NCBI RefSeq assembly: GCF_050314555.1
Contig: NZ_JBNPNH010000005.1
Span: 69,341 to 133,340 of the forward strand
Source: Spyradosoma sp004558035
GTDB lineage: Bacteria; Verrucomicrobiota; Verrucomicrobiia; Opitutales; UBA953
DNA length: 64,000 nt
Direction: 5' to 3'
Shown: positions 50,297-59,485 of the stretch, piece after piece
Layout: every line of letters starts with the position of its first letter
Position numbering within the stretch: the stretch's first letter is position 1
Notes under the pieces: generated by a model
The model's database searches: none
What the model saw: the letters and a program-made list of their open reading frames with translations, nothing else
Told to the model about the DNA's origin: nothing
Made by a program: the position numbers and the translations under genes

Positions 50297-51859
50297 ATGC
50301 GTTTTCTTTTTCTGATTTCCGCCGCGCTCGCCGCCGCCGTTCCCGCCGCGGAGGCGCTCGACGTCCCGAACGCTCCCGAAGCGCCGCGCGTTTTCGCCGC
50401 GGAGGATTTTCTGCCCGCGCCGGGCGAATACGTCGTGCTCGTCTCCGAAAAGACTTTCGCGAAAAAGGCCTGGCGCGCCGCCGCCGAAAAATTCCGCGCG
50501 CGCTACGCGGGAACGCTCGTCACGTGGAGCGGCGACGACGTCGAGACCGCGTGCGACGCGCTCCGGGCGGCGAATCCGCGCTACGTCGCCGTCGTCGCCG
50601 AGCCGCGCGAAATCGACCGCGTCTTCGTCGCGAAGCTCCACCGGATTTCGCGCGCGATGAACGACGACCGCTGGGGCGATTTTCTCTGGGGCGTCGTCAC
50701 GGGCAGGGACGGCGCGACCGCCGCCGCGCAGCTCGCGGGAACGCGCCCGCTGCGCCTCGAACGCGCCATGGGCACGACGAATTTCGACCGCGCGCGCTTC
50801 CGCGAGAGCTTTTTCATCACCGACTGGGGCGCGCGCGAATTCGTCGAGGGCGGGGACTACGTTCCCGGCGAAAAACGCTCCGCTGCGCCCGGCGTCGAGA
50901 TGACCGACCTTTTCGCCGAGCAGTGGAAGAAGCTGCGCCCGCAGTACTTCGTCTCCGCCTCGCACGCGACGGAATACAATCTCGAAATGCCCTTCGGCGA
51001 AGGGCTGATCGCGTCCGCGGGAACGCATTTCTTCCGCGTGCCGAAGGCGCTGCTTCCCGCGTTCGCGGCGACGCTCGGGAACGAGCCCGCGACGCTCGCC
51101 TTCGAGCGCGCGCACCGGCTGAAGAAGCTGCCCGCCGCGCCCGGCGACAAGATCTGGATCGCCGCCGGGAACTGCCTCGCGGGCGACGTCCTCGGCTCGC
51201 CGTACACGATGGCGTGCACGGCGATTTCCGCCGCGGGCGTGAAGCAGCTCGTCGGCTACACGGTGCCGAGCTGGTTCGGCGAAATGGGCTGGGGCACGCA
51301 CGGGCGCTTCTTCGACGGCTGCCGCGCGGACATCGGCGCGGGGAAAATCGCCAGCGTCGCGCAGGCGTGGTTCTTCACAAATCAGGTTTTGCTCGCCGCG
51401 CTGCCCGAAGCCGCCGCGCGCGTTCCCGTGCCGCTCACGGCGGGCGGCCTGCGCGGCGCGGACATCCGCGAAATCGGCGAGGCGCTCGCGGCGACCGGCG
51501 CCGAAGTCTCGCGCGAGACGCTCGGGCGCTTTCACGACCGCGACGTCGTCGCCTTTTACGGCGACCCGCTCTTCGCCGCCGAGTTCGACCCGCGCGCGCC
51601 GAAGCCGCCGGCGGGCTGGGATTTCGTCGCGTCGGCGACGGGCGACGAGCTTTTTCTCGACGTGAAATCCTCCGACGGCGAGGCGCGCAAGGGCGAGCTC
51701 TGCCTGTGGTTCCCGCGCCGCGTCCGCCCGGAGACGCTGAAGATTTCCGGCACGGCGGGCGTTCCCGCGCCCGCGATTCTGACGGAGAACTTCGTCGTCT
51801 TCCGCGAAGTCTCCCTCGCCTCCGGCGAAACGCTGAAGCTCTCCGCCTGCCTCAAATGA
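50297..51859 (+). CDS. Secreted protein, possibly a clan CD-like (gingipain/caspase-fold) peptidase
   Basis: 520 residues. Signal peptide (FLFLISAALAAAVPAAEA). Residues about 35-110 alternate strands and helices with 'RYVAVVAEPREIDRVFVAKLHRISR'. Later 'QYFVSASHATEYNLEMPFG' (His) and 'KIWIAAGNCLAGDVLG' (Cys) come about 80-90 residues apart, each at the end of a hydrophobic strand, followed by 'GVKQLVGYTVPSWFGEMGWG'. This His...Cys order is what caspase/gingipain-fold peptidases show, and their 'aGC.ag' strand is similar. A beta-rich C-terminal domain follows. I cannot name the family; the peptidase idea is inference. Confidence 0.6.
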   Translation: MRFLFLISAALAAAVPAAEALDVPNAPEAPRVFAAEDFLPAPGEYVVLVSEKTFAKKAWRAAAEKFRARYAGTLVTWSGDDVETACDALRAANPRYVAVVAEPREIDRVFVAKLHRISRAMNDDRWGDFLWGVVTGRDGATAAAQLAGTRPLRLERAMGTTNFDRARFRESFFITDWGAREFVEGGDYVPGEKRSAAPGVEMTDLFAEQWKKLRPQYFVSASHATEYNLEMPFGEGLIASAGTHFFRVPKALLPAFAATLGNEPATLAFERAHRLKKLPAAPGDKIWIAAGNCLAGDVLGSPYTMACTAISAAGVKQLVGYTVPSWFGEMGWGTHGRFFDGCRADIGAGKIASVAQAWFFTNQVLLAALPEAAARVPVPLTAGGLRGADIREIGEALAATGAEVSRETLGRFHDRDVVAFYGDPLFAAEFDPRAPKPPAGWDFVASATGDELFLDVKSSDGEARKGELCLWFPRRVRPETLKISGTAGVPAPAILTENFVVFREVSLASGETLKLSACLK

Positions 51860-51880
51860 CCGCGCGGGAACGCGCCGTGT

Positions 51881-52633
51881 TCACAGGCGGAAGAGGCGCG
51901 ACCATTCGTCGCGGAGCGCCTTGTCGTGCGCCGGCGTGACCGGATCCCAGGCGTGGAGCAGGTCCCAAAAATCGTCGGAATGGTCCATGTGCCGCCGATG
52001 CGCCAGCTCGTGGAGCAGCACGTGGTCGCGGATTTCCGGCGGGAGCAGGGCGACGCGCCAGTTCAGCGACAGATCGCCGCGCGCCGTGCACGAGCCCCAG
52101 CGGGAACGCTGGTCGCGCACGGAAACCGCGCCGACGGAGACGCCGCGGCTCTCCGCGAGCGCGCGCACGCGCGGCGGCAGCAGCGCCTTCGCCATGCCGG
52201 TGAGCGCCGCGCGCAGATCCGCGTCCGCGCTCGCTTCGCGTACGTAAACGGGAACGACGTCCTCCCACGGACGCAGCACGAAGAACGGGCGCGCCGTCGT
52301 GAAGGCGATTTCGAGCGCCAGCGGCTTCGCGTCCGCGAAGATCGTCGGGCGTTCCCGCAGGTATTCGGAAAGCGTCCGGGGGAAATTCTCGGCGCGGGCG
52401 TCTTCCGCGAAGCGTTCGAGGCGGCGGTCGATCCAGTCGAGATTCGTCAGCGCGAAGAGGCGCGCCTTTTCGAGCGCGTCGCCGCGCGTTCCCGCGGGCA
52501 GCGTGACGGAGACGGCGCCGTCGGGGCGCACGCGCAGCGTCATGCGGCGCGCGCGCGCGGAACGCACGATCCGGACGCGGACGACGCGCGTGCTCGCCGG
52601 GAGGCGCAGATCGAAGCCGTCTTCAGCGTCCAT
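51881..52633 (-). CDS. YgjP-like zinc metallopeptidase (DUF45/M48-like)
   Basis: 250 residues. 'QRSRWGSCTARGDLSLNWRVALLPPEIRDHVLLHELAHRRHMDHSDDFW' holds the WGSC motif and the zinc site HELAH with a third His in HMDHS, which define the YgjP/DUF45 family. No signal peptide. Its start overlaps the upstream Nudix gene by 11 bases. Family function is poorly known; YgjP genes often lie next to restriction or housekeeping genes. Confidence 0.88.
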   Translation of the reverse strand: MDAEDGFDLRLPASTRVVRVRIVRSARARRMTLRVRPDGAVSVTLPAGTRGDALEKARLFALTNLDWIDRRLERFAEDARAENFPRTLSEYLRERPTIFADAKPLALEIAFTTARPFFVLRPWEDVVPVYVREASADADLRAALTGMAKALLPPRVRALAESRGVSVGAVSVRDQRSRWGSCTARGDLSLNWRVALLPPEIRDHVLLHELAHRRHMDHSDDFWDLLHAWDPVTPAHDKALRDEWSRLFRL

Positions 52634-53153
52634 CGTCGTTCCCGAAAAAGTCCTTCAGCACCGCGAGGAACGACGGCGCGAAGCGCCCCGGCTCGGCGGC
52701 GACCGCGGCGGCGAGGCGCGCGCGCGTGAAAATTTCGAGCGCGTCGATTTCGGCGGGATTCGGTCGCAGCGTTCCCGTGAAGCCGCGCAGCGCGTACACG
52801 CGGACGAACTCGAAGCCGTTTTCCTCGCTCGGCCTCTGCACGCCGACGAAGGCGAGACGCGCCGCGGGAACGCGGACGCCGAGCTCCTCCGCCAGCTCGC
52901 GGGAGACCGCCTCGTCGTAGGATTCGCCCGCGTCCACGTGCCCCGCGCACGACGACGAAAGCAGCCCCGGGCACGTGTCTTTCGCGAGCGAGCGCTTCTG
53001 CAGAATCAGCGATCCGCCGGGCGTGAAGACGAAGACGTGCACGGCGCGGTGCAGGAGCTTCCGCGCGTGCACTTCGGCGCGCGTCGCCCGCCCGATCGCG
53101 CGGTCTCGCGCGTCGACGACGTCGAAAATCTCGTTCGGATTCTGGGCTTCCAT
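52623..53153 (-). CDS. Nudix hydrolase, isopentenyl-diphosphate isomerase-like branch
   Basis: 176 residues. 'EIFDVVDARDRAIGRATRAEVHARKLLHRAVHVFVFTPGGSLILQKRS' is the IDI/YfcD-type start, and the Nudix box GHVDAGESYDEAVSRELAEELGV is canonical (G-x5-E-x7-R-E-x2-E-E-x-G). It lacks the extra Cys/His metal site of true type I IDI, so a YfcD-like hydrolase is more likely. Overlaps the metallopeptidase gene. Confidence 0.85.
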   Translation of the reverse strand: MEAQNPNEIFDVVDARDRAIGRATRAEVHARKLLHRAVHVFVFTPGGSLILQKRSLAKDTCPGLLSSSCAGHVDAGESYDEAVSRELAEELGVRVPAARLAFVGVQRPSEENGFEFVRVYALRGFTGTLRPNPAEIDALEIFTRARLAAAVAAEPGRFAPSFLAVLKDFFGNDDGR

Positions 53154-53168
53154 GCGGAAAAGCTTAGA

Positions 53169-53200
53169 ACGGAAAACGGAAAATGGAAAACGGAAAACGG
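53169..53200. repeat. Tandem CGGAAAA repeat
   Basis: ACGGAAA, ACGGAAA, ATGGAAA, ACGGAAA, ACGG follow each other with a 7-base period in the spacer between the Nudix gene and the thioredoxin-like gene. Purine-rich on the + strand. Confidence 0.8.
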
Positions 53201-53270
53201 GGCGGCGGCGGAAGCGCGCGCGGAAGAAAATTTACTCGCGCCCGCGGCGCGTTCCCGCGAAAATGTACGC

Positions 53271-53807
53271 ATGAAAATCCTCAAGCCCTTCGCCCTTTTC
53301 ATCTGCGCCGTGTGCGCGTTTTTCCCCGCCGCCGTTCCCGCGCTCGAAGCCGCGCCGGTCCGCGCCGCCAAAAAGGCGCCCGCCGCGACGAAAGAAAACT
53401 GGCAGGAACTCTTCGCCGACGGCCTCTTTTCCGCTGACGGCAAGCCGGTTCCGCTTTCCGCGCTGACCTCCAAGAAGTTCATCGGCGTGTATTCCTCCGC
53501 GTCGTGGTGCGGCCCGTGCAAGGCGTTTACGCCCGAGCTCATCGCGTTCTACAAGAAGAACAAGGGCAAAATCGAAATCGTGCTGCTCGGCGCCGACCGC
53601 GACCAGGAGGCCGTCTTCAAATACATGAAGGACCACGGCATGACCTGGCTCGCCGCCAAGCGCGGTTCCGGCGTGATTCAGCGCTTCTCGATCCGCCACG
53701 ACATCAAGGGCATTCCGGACTTCCGCGTCTTCAAGAAAAACGGCGAACTTCTCGTCGCCGACGGGCGCAACCTCGCCGCCGTGCGCGCCGCGATCGACGG
53801 AAAATAA
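53271..53807 (+). CDS. Secreted thioredoxin-like protein
   Basis: 178 residues from ATG 53271. Signal peptide (LKPFALFICAVCAFFPAAVPALEA), then a thioredoxin fold with 'KKFIGVYSSASWCGPCKAFTPELIAFYKKN' (active site WCGPCK) and cis-Pro region 'IKGIPDFRVFKKNGEL'. The extended 'FTPELIAFYKKNKGKIEIVLLGADRDQEAVFKYMKDHGMTW' resembles tryparedoxin/nucleoredoxin-type proteins. Probably a periplasmic disulfide oxidoreductase. It precedes tonB by 21 bases. Confidence 0.88.
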   Translation: MKILKPFALFICAVCAFFPAAVPALEAAPVRAAKKAPAATKENWQELFADGLFSADGKPVPLSALTSKKFIGVYSSASWCGPCKAFTPELIAFYKKNKGKIEIVLLGADRDQEAVFKYMKDHGMTWLAAKRGSGVIQRFSIRHDIKGIPDFRVFKKNGELLVADGRNLAAVRAAIDGK

Positions 53808-53828
53808 TCGCCCGCGCGGAGCGTTCCC

Positions 53829-54722
53829 GTGAGGCCTCTCCGGACCGAAATCCTCGCTTTCGGCGTCGCGACGCTCGCGCACGCCGCGGCGCTTTTCGCG
53901 CTCGCCGCCCTCGACGAATCCGCGGCCGACGCCTCCGCCGAATCCGCGCCGCTCATTCTCGAATTTTTCGCGGAAACGCCCGTCGAACGCACGGAAACGC
54001 CGCCCGAACCCGAAGCGGAGACGGAGGAAAAAGACGCCGAAGCCGCCGCGGGAGCGCCCGCCGTCGCCGCGGACGCGCTTCCCGCCGAAAGTCCCGAAGA
54101 CGCGGCGCCGCTCCAAGCGGCGGAGACCGAGGCGGCGCTTCCCCCGCCGCCGCCCGATCCCGCGCCGGAGCCGACGCGGGAAACCCTCACCGAAGCCGCG
54201 CACGACGCCGCGCCCGGCGAAGACGGGAACGCGCGCGGAGACGGGCTCGACGCCGACGAGACGCTCGGCGTTCCCGCGCCCGAGGAGCCCGCCGAGCCGA
54301 AGGCGCCCGCCGTTCCCGCGACGGAAGGCGCGCCGGCGCCGGCTTCCGCGCCCGAGGAAGTGCGCGAACGCGGCGGCGAAAGAATCGGGAAACGCGGCGA
54401 CCCGAGCTCCGCGCGCGAAGGCGATTTCGGCAGCGGCGGGAACGGCGCCGACGCGACCGCGACCGTGCGCTACCGCCGACGCGTCGCGCCGAAATATCCG
54501 CGCGCGGACGCTCTCGCCGGCAGGACGGGAACGGTCGTGCTGCTGCTCGACATCGACGAACGCGGCGCGCTCACGGGCGTGCGCGTGAAGCGCTCTTCGG
54601 GCTCGCCGTCGCTGGACGCCGCGGCGATCCGCGCCGCCCGCGCCTCGGAATACCTGCCCGCCCGCGAGGGCGCGCGCGCCGTGCCTTCCCGCGCCGAAGT
54701 GGACTACACCTTCGCCCGCTGA
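53829..54722 (+). CDS. tonB: TonB family energy transducer
   Basis: 297 residues with a GTG start at 53829; no ATG is available before the membrane helix. One N-terminal helix (ILAFGVATLAHAAALFALAAL), a long Glu/Pro/Ala-rich periplasmic spacer (about 30-200) and a C-terminal TonB domain 'RVAPKYPRADALAGRTGTVVLLLDIDERGALTGVRVKRSSGSPSLDAAAIRAAR'. It would couple the proton motive force to outer-membrane receptors. ExbB/ExbD genes are not in this window. Confidence 0.9.
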   Translation: MRPLRTEILAFGVATLAHAAALFALAALDESAADASAESAPLILEFFAETPVERTETPPEPEAETEEKDAEAAAGAPAVAADALPAESPEDAAPLQAAETEAALPPPPPDPAPEPTRETLTEAAHDAAPGEDGNARGDGLDADETLGVPAPEEPAEPKAPAVPATEGAPAPASAPEEVRERGGERIGKRGDPSSAREGDFGSGGNGADATATVRYRRRVAPKYPRADALAGRTGTVVLLLDIDERGALTGVRVKRSSGSPSLDAAAIRAARASEYLPAREGARAVPSRAEVDYTFAR

Positions 54723-54731
54723 GACGCGGCG

Positions 54732-55688
54732 TCATTTCCCCGCCTTTTCTTCCGGCGGGAGAACGATCTTGCGCGGGTTCACCGCGCGGGAACGCCATTG
54801 AGAGGGCGGGAGCGCCTCCGTCGGCACCAGGTCGATGAAGACGATTTCCGGCGGGCAGAAAAGCCGCAGGCGCAGGCGGCTTTCGCCGACGCCGCGCGTG
54901 ACGAAGACGTCCTTGCCGCCTTCCTCGAACATGCCGTGCGCGTATTGGTCGCCGATGCGGCTCGCGTGCGGCACGAGCGGAATATGCCCCGGCAGGCAGA
55001 CCTGGCCGCCGTGCGTGTGCCCCGCGAGCGTGAGCGCGTAGCCCGCCTCGCGCGGCAGGTCGAGCACGAGGTCCGGCGAGTGCACGACGAACAGCGCCGC
55101 GCCGTAAAAGTCTTCCGGCGGGAACGGCACCGCGTCCTCCGGCGCGATGCGCGAAATGAGATGGTTGCGCACGCCGCCGAGAAAGACCTCGCACTCGTCG
55201 CCGAAGCGCAGCCGCGCCGTGCCCGGCTCGAGAATGCGGATGCCGGCGTCTTCGAGCATTTTCCGGATTTTGTCCGCGCCGTACGCGTAGTCGTGATTGC
55301 CGAGACAGGCGAAGACGGGCGTCTTCCCGCCGTCGCGCAGCTCGCTCAGAATCTCGGACATGAGCGGCAGGTTCAGCGTGTTTTCCGCGGGATCCCTGGA
55401 CGCGAACGCGTAGTCGCCGACGAGAACGACGAGGTCGGGCGAGCGTTCCCGAATCGCGTTCACGACGCGGCGGAGGCGCGGAGCGTCGCCCGGGCGCGCG
55501 TGAAAATCTCCGGCGACGGCGACGCGGACGCGGTTGCTCGTGCCGTTCCATTCCGGAATCGGGTATTTGAAGCGCGTCTCCGTAAGCATGTTCGGCTCGA
55601 CCCAATACGCCCACGCGAACAGGCAGAGCGCCGCCGCGGGAACGGCGATCGCGCCCGCGATCAGAATTTTCCGGATGTTTCGCTTCAT
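54732..55688 (-). CDS. Calcineurin-like metallophosphoesterase, YaeI-like
   Basis: 318 residues. One N-terminal helix (ILIAGAIAVPAAALCLFAWAYWV), then the metal-binding motifs VAVAGDFHARPGD, 'LVVLVGDYAF', CLGNHDYAYG and GHTHGGQVCLPG. The N-terminal anchor and spacing fit YaeI/YkuE-like membrane-associated phosphoesterases; the latter include UDP-2,3-diacylglucosamine-type and wall-lipid hydrolases. Substrate not predictable. Convergent with tonB. Confidence 0.9.
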   Translation of the reverse strand: MKRNIRKILIAGAIAVPAAALCLFAWAYWVEPNMLTETRFKYPIPEWNGTSNRVRVAVAGDFHARPGDAPRLRRVVNAIRERSPDLVVLVGDYAFASRDPAENTLNLPLMSEILSELRDGGKTPVFACLGNHDYAYGADKIRKMLEDAGIRILEPGTARLRFGDECEVFLGGVRNHLISRIAPEDAVPFPPEDFYGAALFVVHSPDLVLDLPREAGYALTLAGHTHGGQVCLPGHIPLVPHASRIGDQYAHGMFEEGGKDVFVTRGVGESRLRLRLFCPPEIVFIDLVPTEALPPSQWRSRAVNPRKIVLPPEEKAGK

Positions 55689-55820
55689 AAGAGGAGGAAA
55701 GCGTCGCCGCCCGACGTTTCCGTCGATTTTCGAGGCGGCGGCGCGGGAAAAACCCGCCGGAGCAAATGCCCGCTCGACGAAACGCGTTTCTGCGGATAGT
55801 CTCGAAGCAGAAAAAACGTC

Positions 55821-56573
55821 ATGGCAAAACTTTCAGAAATCGTCGCCTGGTGCGACGCGCGCGTCGGCCGGGTCGGCTTCCGGGATTTTCCCGGAGCGAA
55901 CAACGGGCTGCAGTTTGAGAACCGCGGCGAAGTCCGCAAGATCGGCGCCGCCGTGGACGCGTCCACGCCCGTCTTCCGCGAAGCGGCGCGGCGCGGCGTT
56001 GATCTGCTGCTCGTGCATCACGGCATGTTCTGGCGCGCGCAACATCCCGTCGTCGGACCGACTTACGAAAAATTCCGCGCGCTGCTCGACGCGGACCTCG
56101 CCGTCTATTCCGCGCACCTGCCGCTGGACGCGCACCGCGAAATCGGCAACAACGCGATTCTCGCGCGCGAGCTCGGCGCGGAAATCCTCGAGTGGGGACT
56201 CGAATACGAAGGCAACACCTTCGCCGCGGTCTGCGCGGGCATGCCGCGGGAACGCCTCGTCGCGAAGCTGCGCGCGCTTTTCCCGGACACGTTCCGCGCG
56301 ATCGAGTTCGGGAGCGCGGAGCCGCGGCGCGTCGCCCTGCTCTGCGGCTCGGGCAACACCGCCGTCTCCGAGCTGCGCGCGCTGGGCTGCGACACGCTCG
56401 TCTGCGGCGAGCTGAAGCAGGAGCACTTCACCGCCGCGCAGGAGCTCCGCCTCAATCTGTATCCGTGCGGGCATTACGCGACGGAACGCTTCGGCGTGCG
56501 CGCGCTCGCCGCCGAGGCCGCCGAAGAGTTCGCGCTCCCGTGGGAGTTCATCGAGACCGCCTGCCCGCTCTGA
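55821..56573 (+). CDS. Nif3-like dinuclear metal centre protein
   Basis: 250 residues. 'IVAWCDARVGRVGFRDFPGANNGLQFEN' and the metal motif 'VDLLLVHHGMFWRA' are the Nif3/YbgI signature; 'VYSAHLPLDAH' and 'LYPCGHYATERFGV' carry further ligands. The family forms hexamers with two metals per subunit and is annotated as GTP cyclohydrolase I type 2 in some databases; its true role is unclear. It reads into the SLC13 gene 31 bases later. Confidence 0.92.
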   Translation: MAKLSEIVAWCDARVGRVGFRDFPGANNGLQFENRGEVRKIGAAVDASTPVFREAARRGVDLLLVHHGMFWRAQHPVVGPTYEKFRALLDADLAVYSAHLPLDAHREIGNNAILARELGAEILEWGLEYEGNTFAAVCAGMPRERLVAKLRALFPDTFRAIEFGSAEPRRVALLCGSGNTAVSELRALGCDTLVCGELKQEHFTAAQELRLNLYPCGHYATERFGVRALAAEAAEEFALPWEFIETACPL

Positions 56574-56604
56574 ACCGCGTTCCCGCGCCGGAAATCTTCA
56601 CGCC

Positions 56605-58470
56605 ATGAACGAAAATCTGATTCTTTCGCTGACGCTGCTGGGCGTATGCGTCTTCTTCTTCGTCATCAACAAGCCGCGCATGGACGTCGTCTCGCTGCTC
56701 GCGCTGATGCTGCTGCCGCTGCTGGGCATCATCGACATGAAGGAGGCGCTGAGCGGCTTCAGCGACCCGAGCGTGATCCTGATCGCGCTGATGTTCGTCG
56801 TCGGCGAAGGGCTGATCCGCACGGGCATTTCGACCGACGTCGGGCTGTGGATTCTGAAGAAGTCGCGCAACAATCCGACGAAGCTCATCGTTTTTCTGAT
56901 GGTCGCCGTCGCCGTGATCGGCTCGGTGATGAGCTCGACGGGCATCGTGGCGCTCTTCATCCCGATCGTGCTCGGCATCTGCCGCAGCCAGAAGATTTCT
57001 CCCGCGAAACTGATGATGCCGCTGAGCTTCGCCGGGCTGATCAGCGGCATGATGTCGCTCGTGGCGACGCCGCCGAACATGGTGGTGAACTCCGTCCTCA
57101 CGCGCGAAAATTATCCGAGCCTCGGCTTCTTCGCGTTCACGCCGATCGGCGTGCTCGTGCTCGCCGCCGGCGTCGGCTACATGCTCTATGTGCGGAAATT
57201 TCTCGGCGGGAACGACGACGCGGAAGCGCAGACGCGTTCCCGCGGCAAGCGCGAGATGAACTTCGTCGAGCTCGCCGAGCGCTACCGCGTGACGTGGCGC
57301 GACGCGGTCTTCGTCGTCACGGCGGACTCGCCGCTGTGCGGCAGGAAAATCCGCGAATGCCCGCTGCGCTCGGAATACGCCGCGAACATCGTGTGCATCG
57401 ACCGGCGGGAACAGCGCCTCGGCAAACGCTCGCTGATCAACCCGGTCGGCGACACCGAGCTGCGCGAGGACGACGCGCTGCTGATCGACTTTCTCAACGA
57501 GACGCCGCCCGCCGCGATCGCCGCCGTCGCCGAAAAGCTCCGCCTGCGCCAGGAGCCGCTCGAAGGCGGCCGCCGCTTCGCGAAGGCGGAGCGAGAGTTC
57601 GGGCTGCTCGAGATTTCCGTCATGCCTGATTCCGATCTCGAGGGCAAGACGCTCGCGGAATCGCGTTTCCGCGAAAAATACCGCATGAGCGTGTACGCGC
57701 TGCGCCGCAACAACGCCGCGATCTCCGGCGAACGCCTCGCGCGGGAACGCTTCAAGGTCGGCGACACGCTGCTCGTCGGCGGGCCGTGGAAGGAGCTCTC
57801 CTCGCTGCAGACGTGGAACAAGCACTTCATCGTGCTCGCGCTGCCCGAAGAGTATTCGCGCGCGGTCGCCGTGCCCGGCGGCGCCCCGTTCGCGCTGGCG
57901 AGCGTCGCCGTCATGGTCGGGCTGATGATCTTCACGGACGTCCCGAGCGTGCTCGCCGCGCTGATCGCGTGCATGATTCTGATCTTCTCGAAATGCGTGG
58001 ACATCGACCGCGCCTACCGCTGCGTCAACTGGTCGAGCATCATCCTCATCGTCGGTATGATTCCTTTCGCGACCGCGCTGGAGAAGACCGGCGGCGTCGC
58101 GCACGCCGCCTCCGCCGTGATGGCGACGTTCGGCGACTCCTCGCCGCGCGTCATCCTCGGCGCGATGATGGCGACGACGATGATCGTCGGGCTGTTCATG
58201 TCGAACACGGTCACGGCGGTGCTGCTCGCGCCGCTCGCCGTCAGCGTCGCGAAGTCGCTGGATCTTTCGCCTTACCCGTTCGCGGTCGGCATCGCGATCG
58301 CGGCGTCGACGGCGTTCATGACGCCGATCTCCTCGCCGGTGAACACGCTCGTTCTCGAGCCCGGGCGCTACAAGTTCTTCGACTTCGTGAAGGTCGGCGT
58401 CCCGTTCTCGATCATCGTCCTGCTGATCGGCGTCGCCTTCATCCCGCTCTTCTTCCCCTTCGAAGGCTGA
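56605..58470 (+). CDS. SLC13/ArsB-type permease with two TrkA-C (RCK_C) domains
   Basis: 621 residues. About five helices at the N-terminus ('LALMLLPLLGIIDMKEALSGFSDPSVILIALMFVVGEGLIRTG', 'VMSSTGIVALFIPIVLGICR'), a central cytoplasmic part with two RCK_C domains ('RDAVFVVTADSPLCGRKIRECPLRSEY' and 'SVMPDSDLEGKTLAESRFREKYRMSVYALRR'), then about six more helices with 'MSNTVTAVLLAPLAVSVA'. This is the SLC13-family layout often annotated as a sodium-linked sulfate or dicarboxylate transporter. With an ABC importer of the sulfonate/nitrate type next to it, sulfate or sulfonate uptake is possible, but unproven. Confidence 0.88.
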   Translation: MNENLILSLTLLGVCVFFFVINKPRMDVVSLLALMLLPLLGIIDMKEALSGFSDPSVILIALMFVVGEGLIRTGISTDVGLWILKKSRNNPTKLIVFLMVAVAVIGSVMSSTGIVALFIPIVLGICRSQKISPAKLMMPLSFAGLISGMMSLVATPPNMVVNSVLTRENYPSLGFFAFTPIGVLVLAAGVGYMLYVRKFLGGNDDAEAQTRSRGKREMNFVELAERYRVTWRDAVFVVTADSPLCGRKIRECPLRSEYAANIVCIDRREQRLGKRSLINPVGDTELREDDALLIDFLNETPPAAIAAVAEKLRLRQEPLEGGRRFAKAEREFGLLEISVMPDSDLEGKTLAESRFREKYRMSVYALRRNNAAISGERLARERFKVGDTLLVGGPWKELSSLQTWNKHFIVLALPEEYSRAVAVPGGAPFALASVAVMVGLMIFTDVPSVLAALIACMILIFSKCVDIDRAYRCVNWSSIILIVGMIPFATALEKTGGVAHAASAVMATFGDSSPRVILGAMMATTMIVGLFMSNTVTAVLLAPLAVSVAKSLDLSPYPFAVGIAIAASTAFMTPISSPVNTLVLEPGRYKFFDFVKVGVPFSIIVLLIGVAFIPLFFPFEG

Positions 58471-58584
58471 GGCGCCTCCGCCCGCGGGAACGCGCGGCGG
58501 CGCGCAAAAAAATCTCGCGTTCGCGCGGCGGCGCGGGCATTGTTTCGGCGGTTTTTCAAACAGTCACCCCCGTTATTCTTTGCC

Positions 58585-59430
58585 ATGACGAACGCCGCTC
58601 CCATTTCCCCGCCGCCGGTGAGCATCGCCGGAGAGTGCGTCACCGCCGCGAAAATCCGTCTGCGCCACGTGAGCAAGACGTTCCGTTCCCGCCAGGGTTC
58701 GGTGCTCGCGCTCGACGACGTTTCGCTCGACATCGGCGAGGGCGAGTTCGTCTGCCTCGTCGGTCCGAGCGGCTGCGGCAAATCGACGATTCTGAACCTG
58801 ATTGCCGGGCTCGAGACCGCGACGGAAGGCGAAGTGCTGATGGACGGCGAGCCCATCGTCGGTCCCGGGCGGGAACGCATGGTGATGTTTCAGGAGTCGG
58901 CGCTGTTCCCGTGGCTGGACGTGCTGCAGAACGTGATGTTCGGGCTGCGGCTCAAGCCGAATCTGACGAACTCGGAGCGCGCCGAGGTCGCGATGTACTA
59001 CCTTTCGCTCGTCGGGCTGGAGAAGTTCTACAAGGCGAACGTCCACCAGCTTTCCGGCGGCATGAAGCAGCGCGTCGCGCTGGCGCGTTCGCTCGCGCCG
59101 AATCCGCGCATTCTGCTGATGGACGAGCCGTTTTCCGCGCTCGACGCGATGACGCGCGAGCAGCTCTACGGCGACCTGCAGCGCATTTTCGTGCAGCGGC
59201 GCAAGACGATCATCTTCGTCACGCACAACATCCGCGAGGCCGTCTGCCTGGGCGACCGCATCATTCTGCTTTCGCCGAATCCCGGGCGCGTCGGGCAGGA
59301 TTTCCGCGTCTCGCTCCCGCGTCCGCGCGACATCAACGATCCCGAGCTTTCGAAGACGTCGATTCCGATCACCGCCGCGCTGAAGCGGCATCTCGGCAAG
59401 GCGGCGGGCGGCGCCGTCTCGGACGCGTGA
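58585..59430 (+). CDS. ABC importer ATPase, nitrate/sulfonate/taurine type
   Basis: 281 residues from ATG 58585; an in-frame ATG at 58540 would add 15 hydrophobic residues not seen in the family. Walker A GPSGCGKST, signature QLSGGMKQRVALA and Walker B ILLMDEPFSALD are complete, and 'VMFQESALFPWLDVLQNVMFGL' is typical of SsuB/TauB/NrtD-type ATPases. It pairs with the fused substrate-binding/permease protein 55 bases downstream. Confidence 0.9.
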   Translation: MTNAAPISPPPVSIAGECVTAAKIRLRHVSKTFRSRQGSVLALDDVSLDIGEGEFVCLVGPSGCGKSTILNLIAGLETATEGEVLMDGEPIVGPGRERMVMFQESALFPWLDVLQNVMFGLRLKPNLTNSERAEVAMYYLSLVGLEKFYKANVHQLSGGMKQRVALARSLAPNPRILLMDEPFSALDAMTREQLYGDLQRIFVQRRKTIIFVTHNIREAVCLGDRIILLSPNPGRVGQDFRVSLPRPRDINDPELSKTSIPITAALKRHLGKAAGGAVSDA

Positions 59431-59485
59431 GGCGTTCCCGCGCGACCCCGAAATCTCACCCCGAACACGGAAAGGAAAATTCTTC

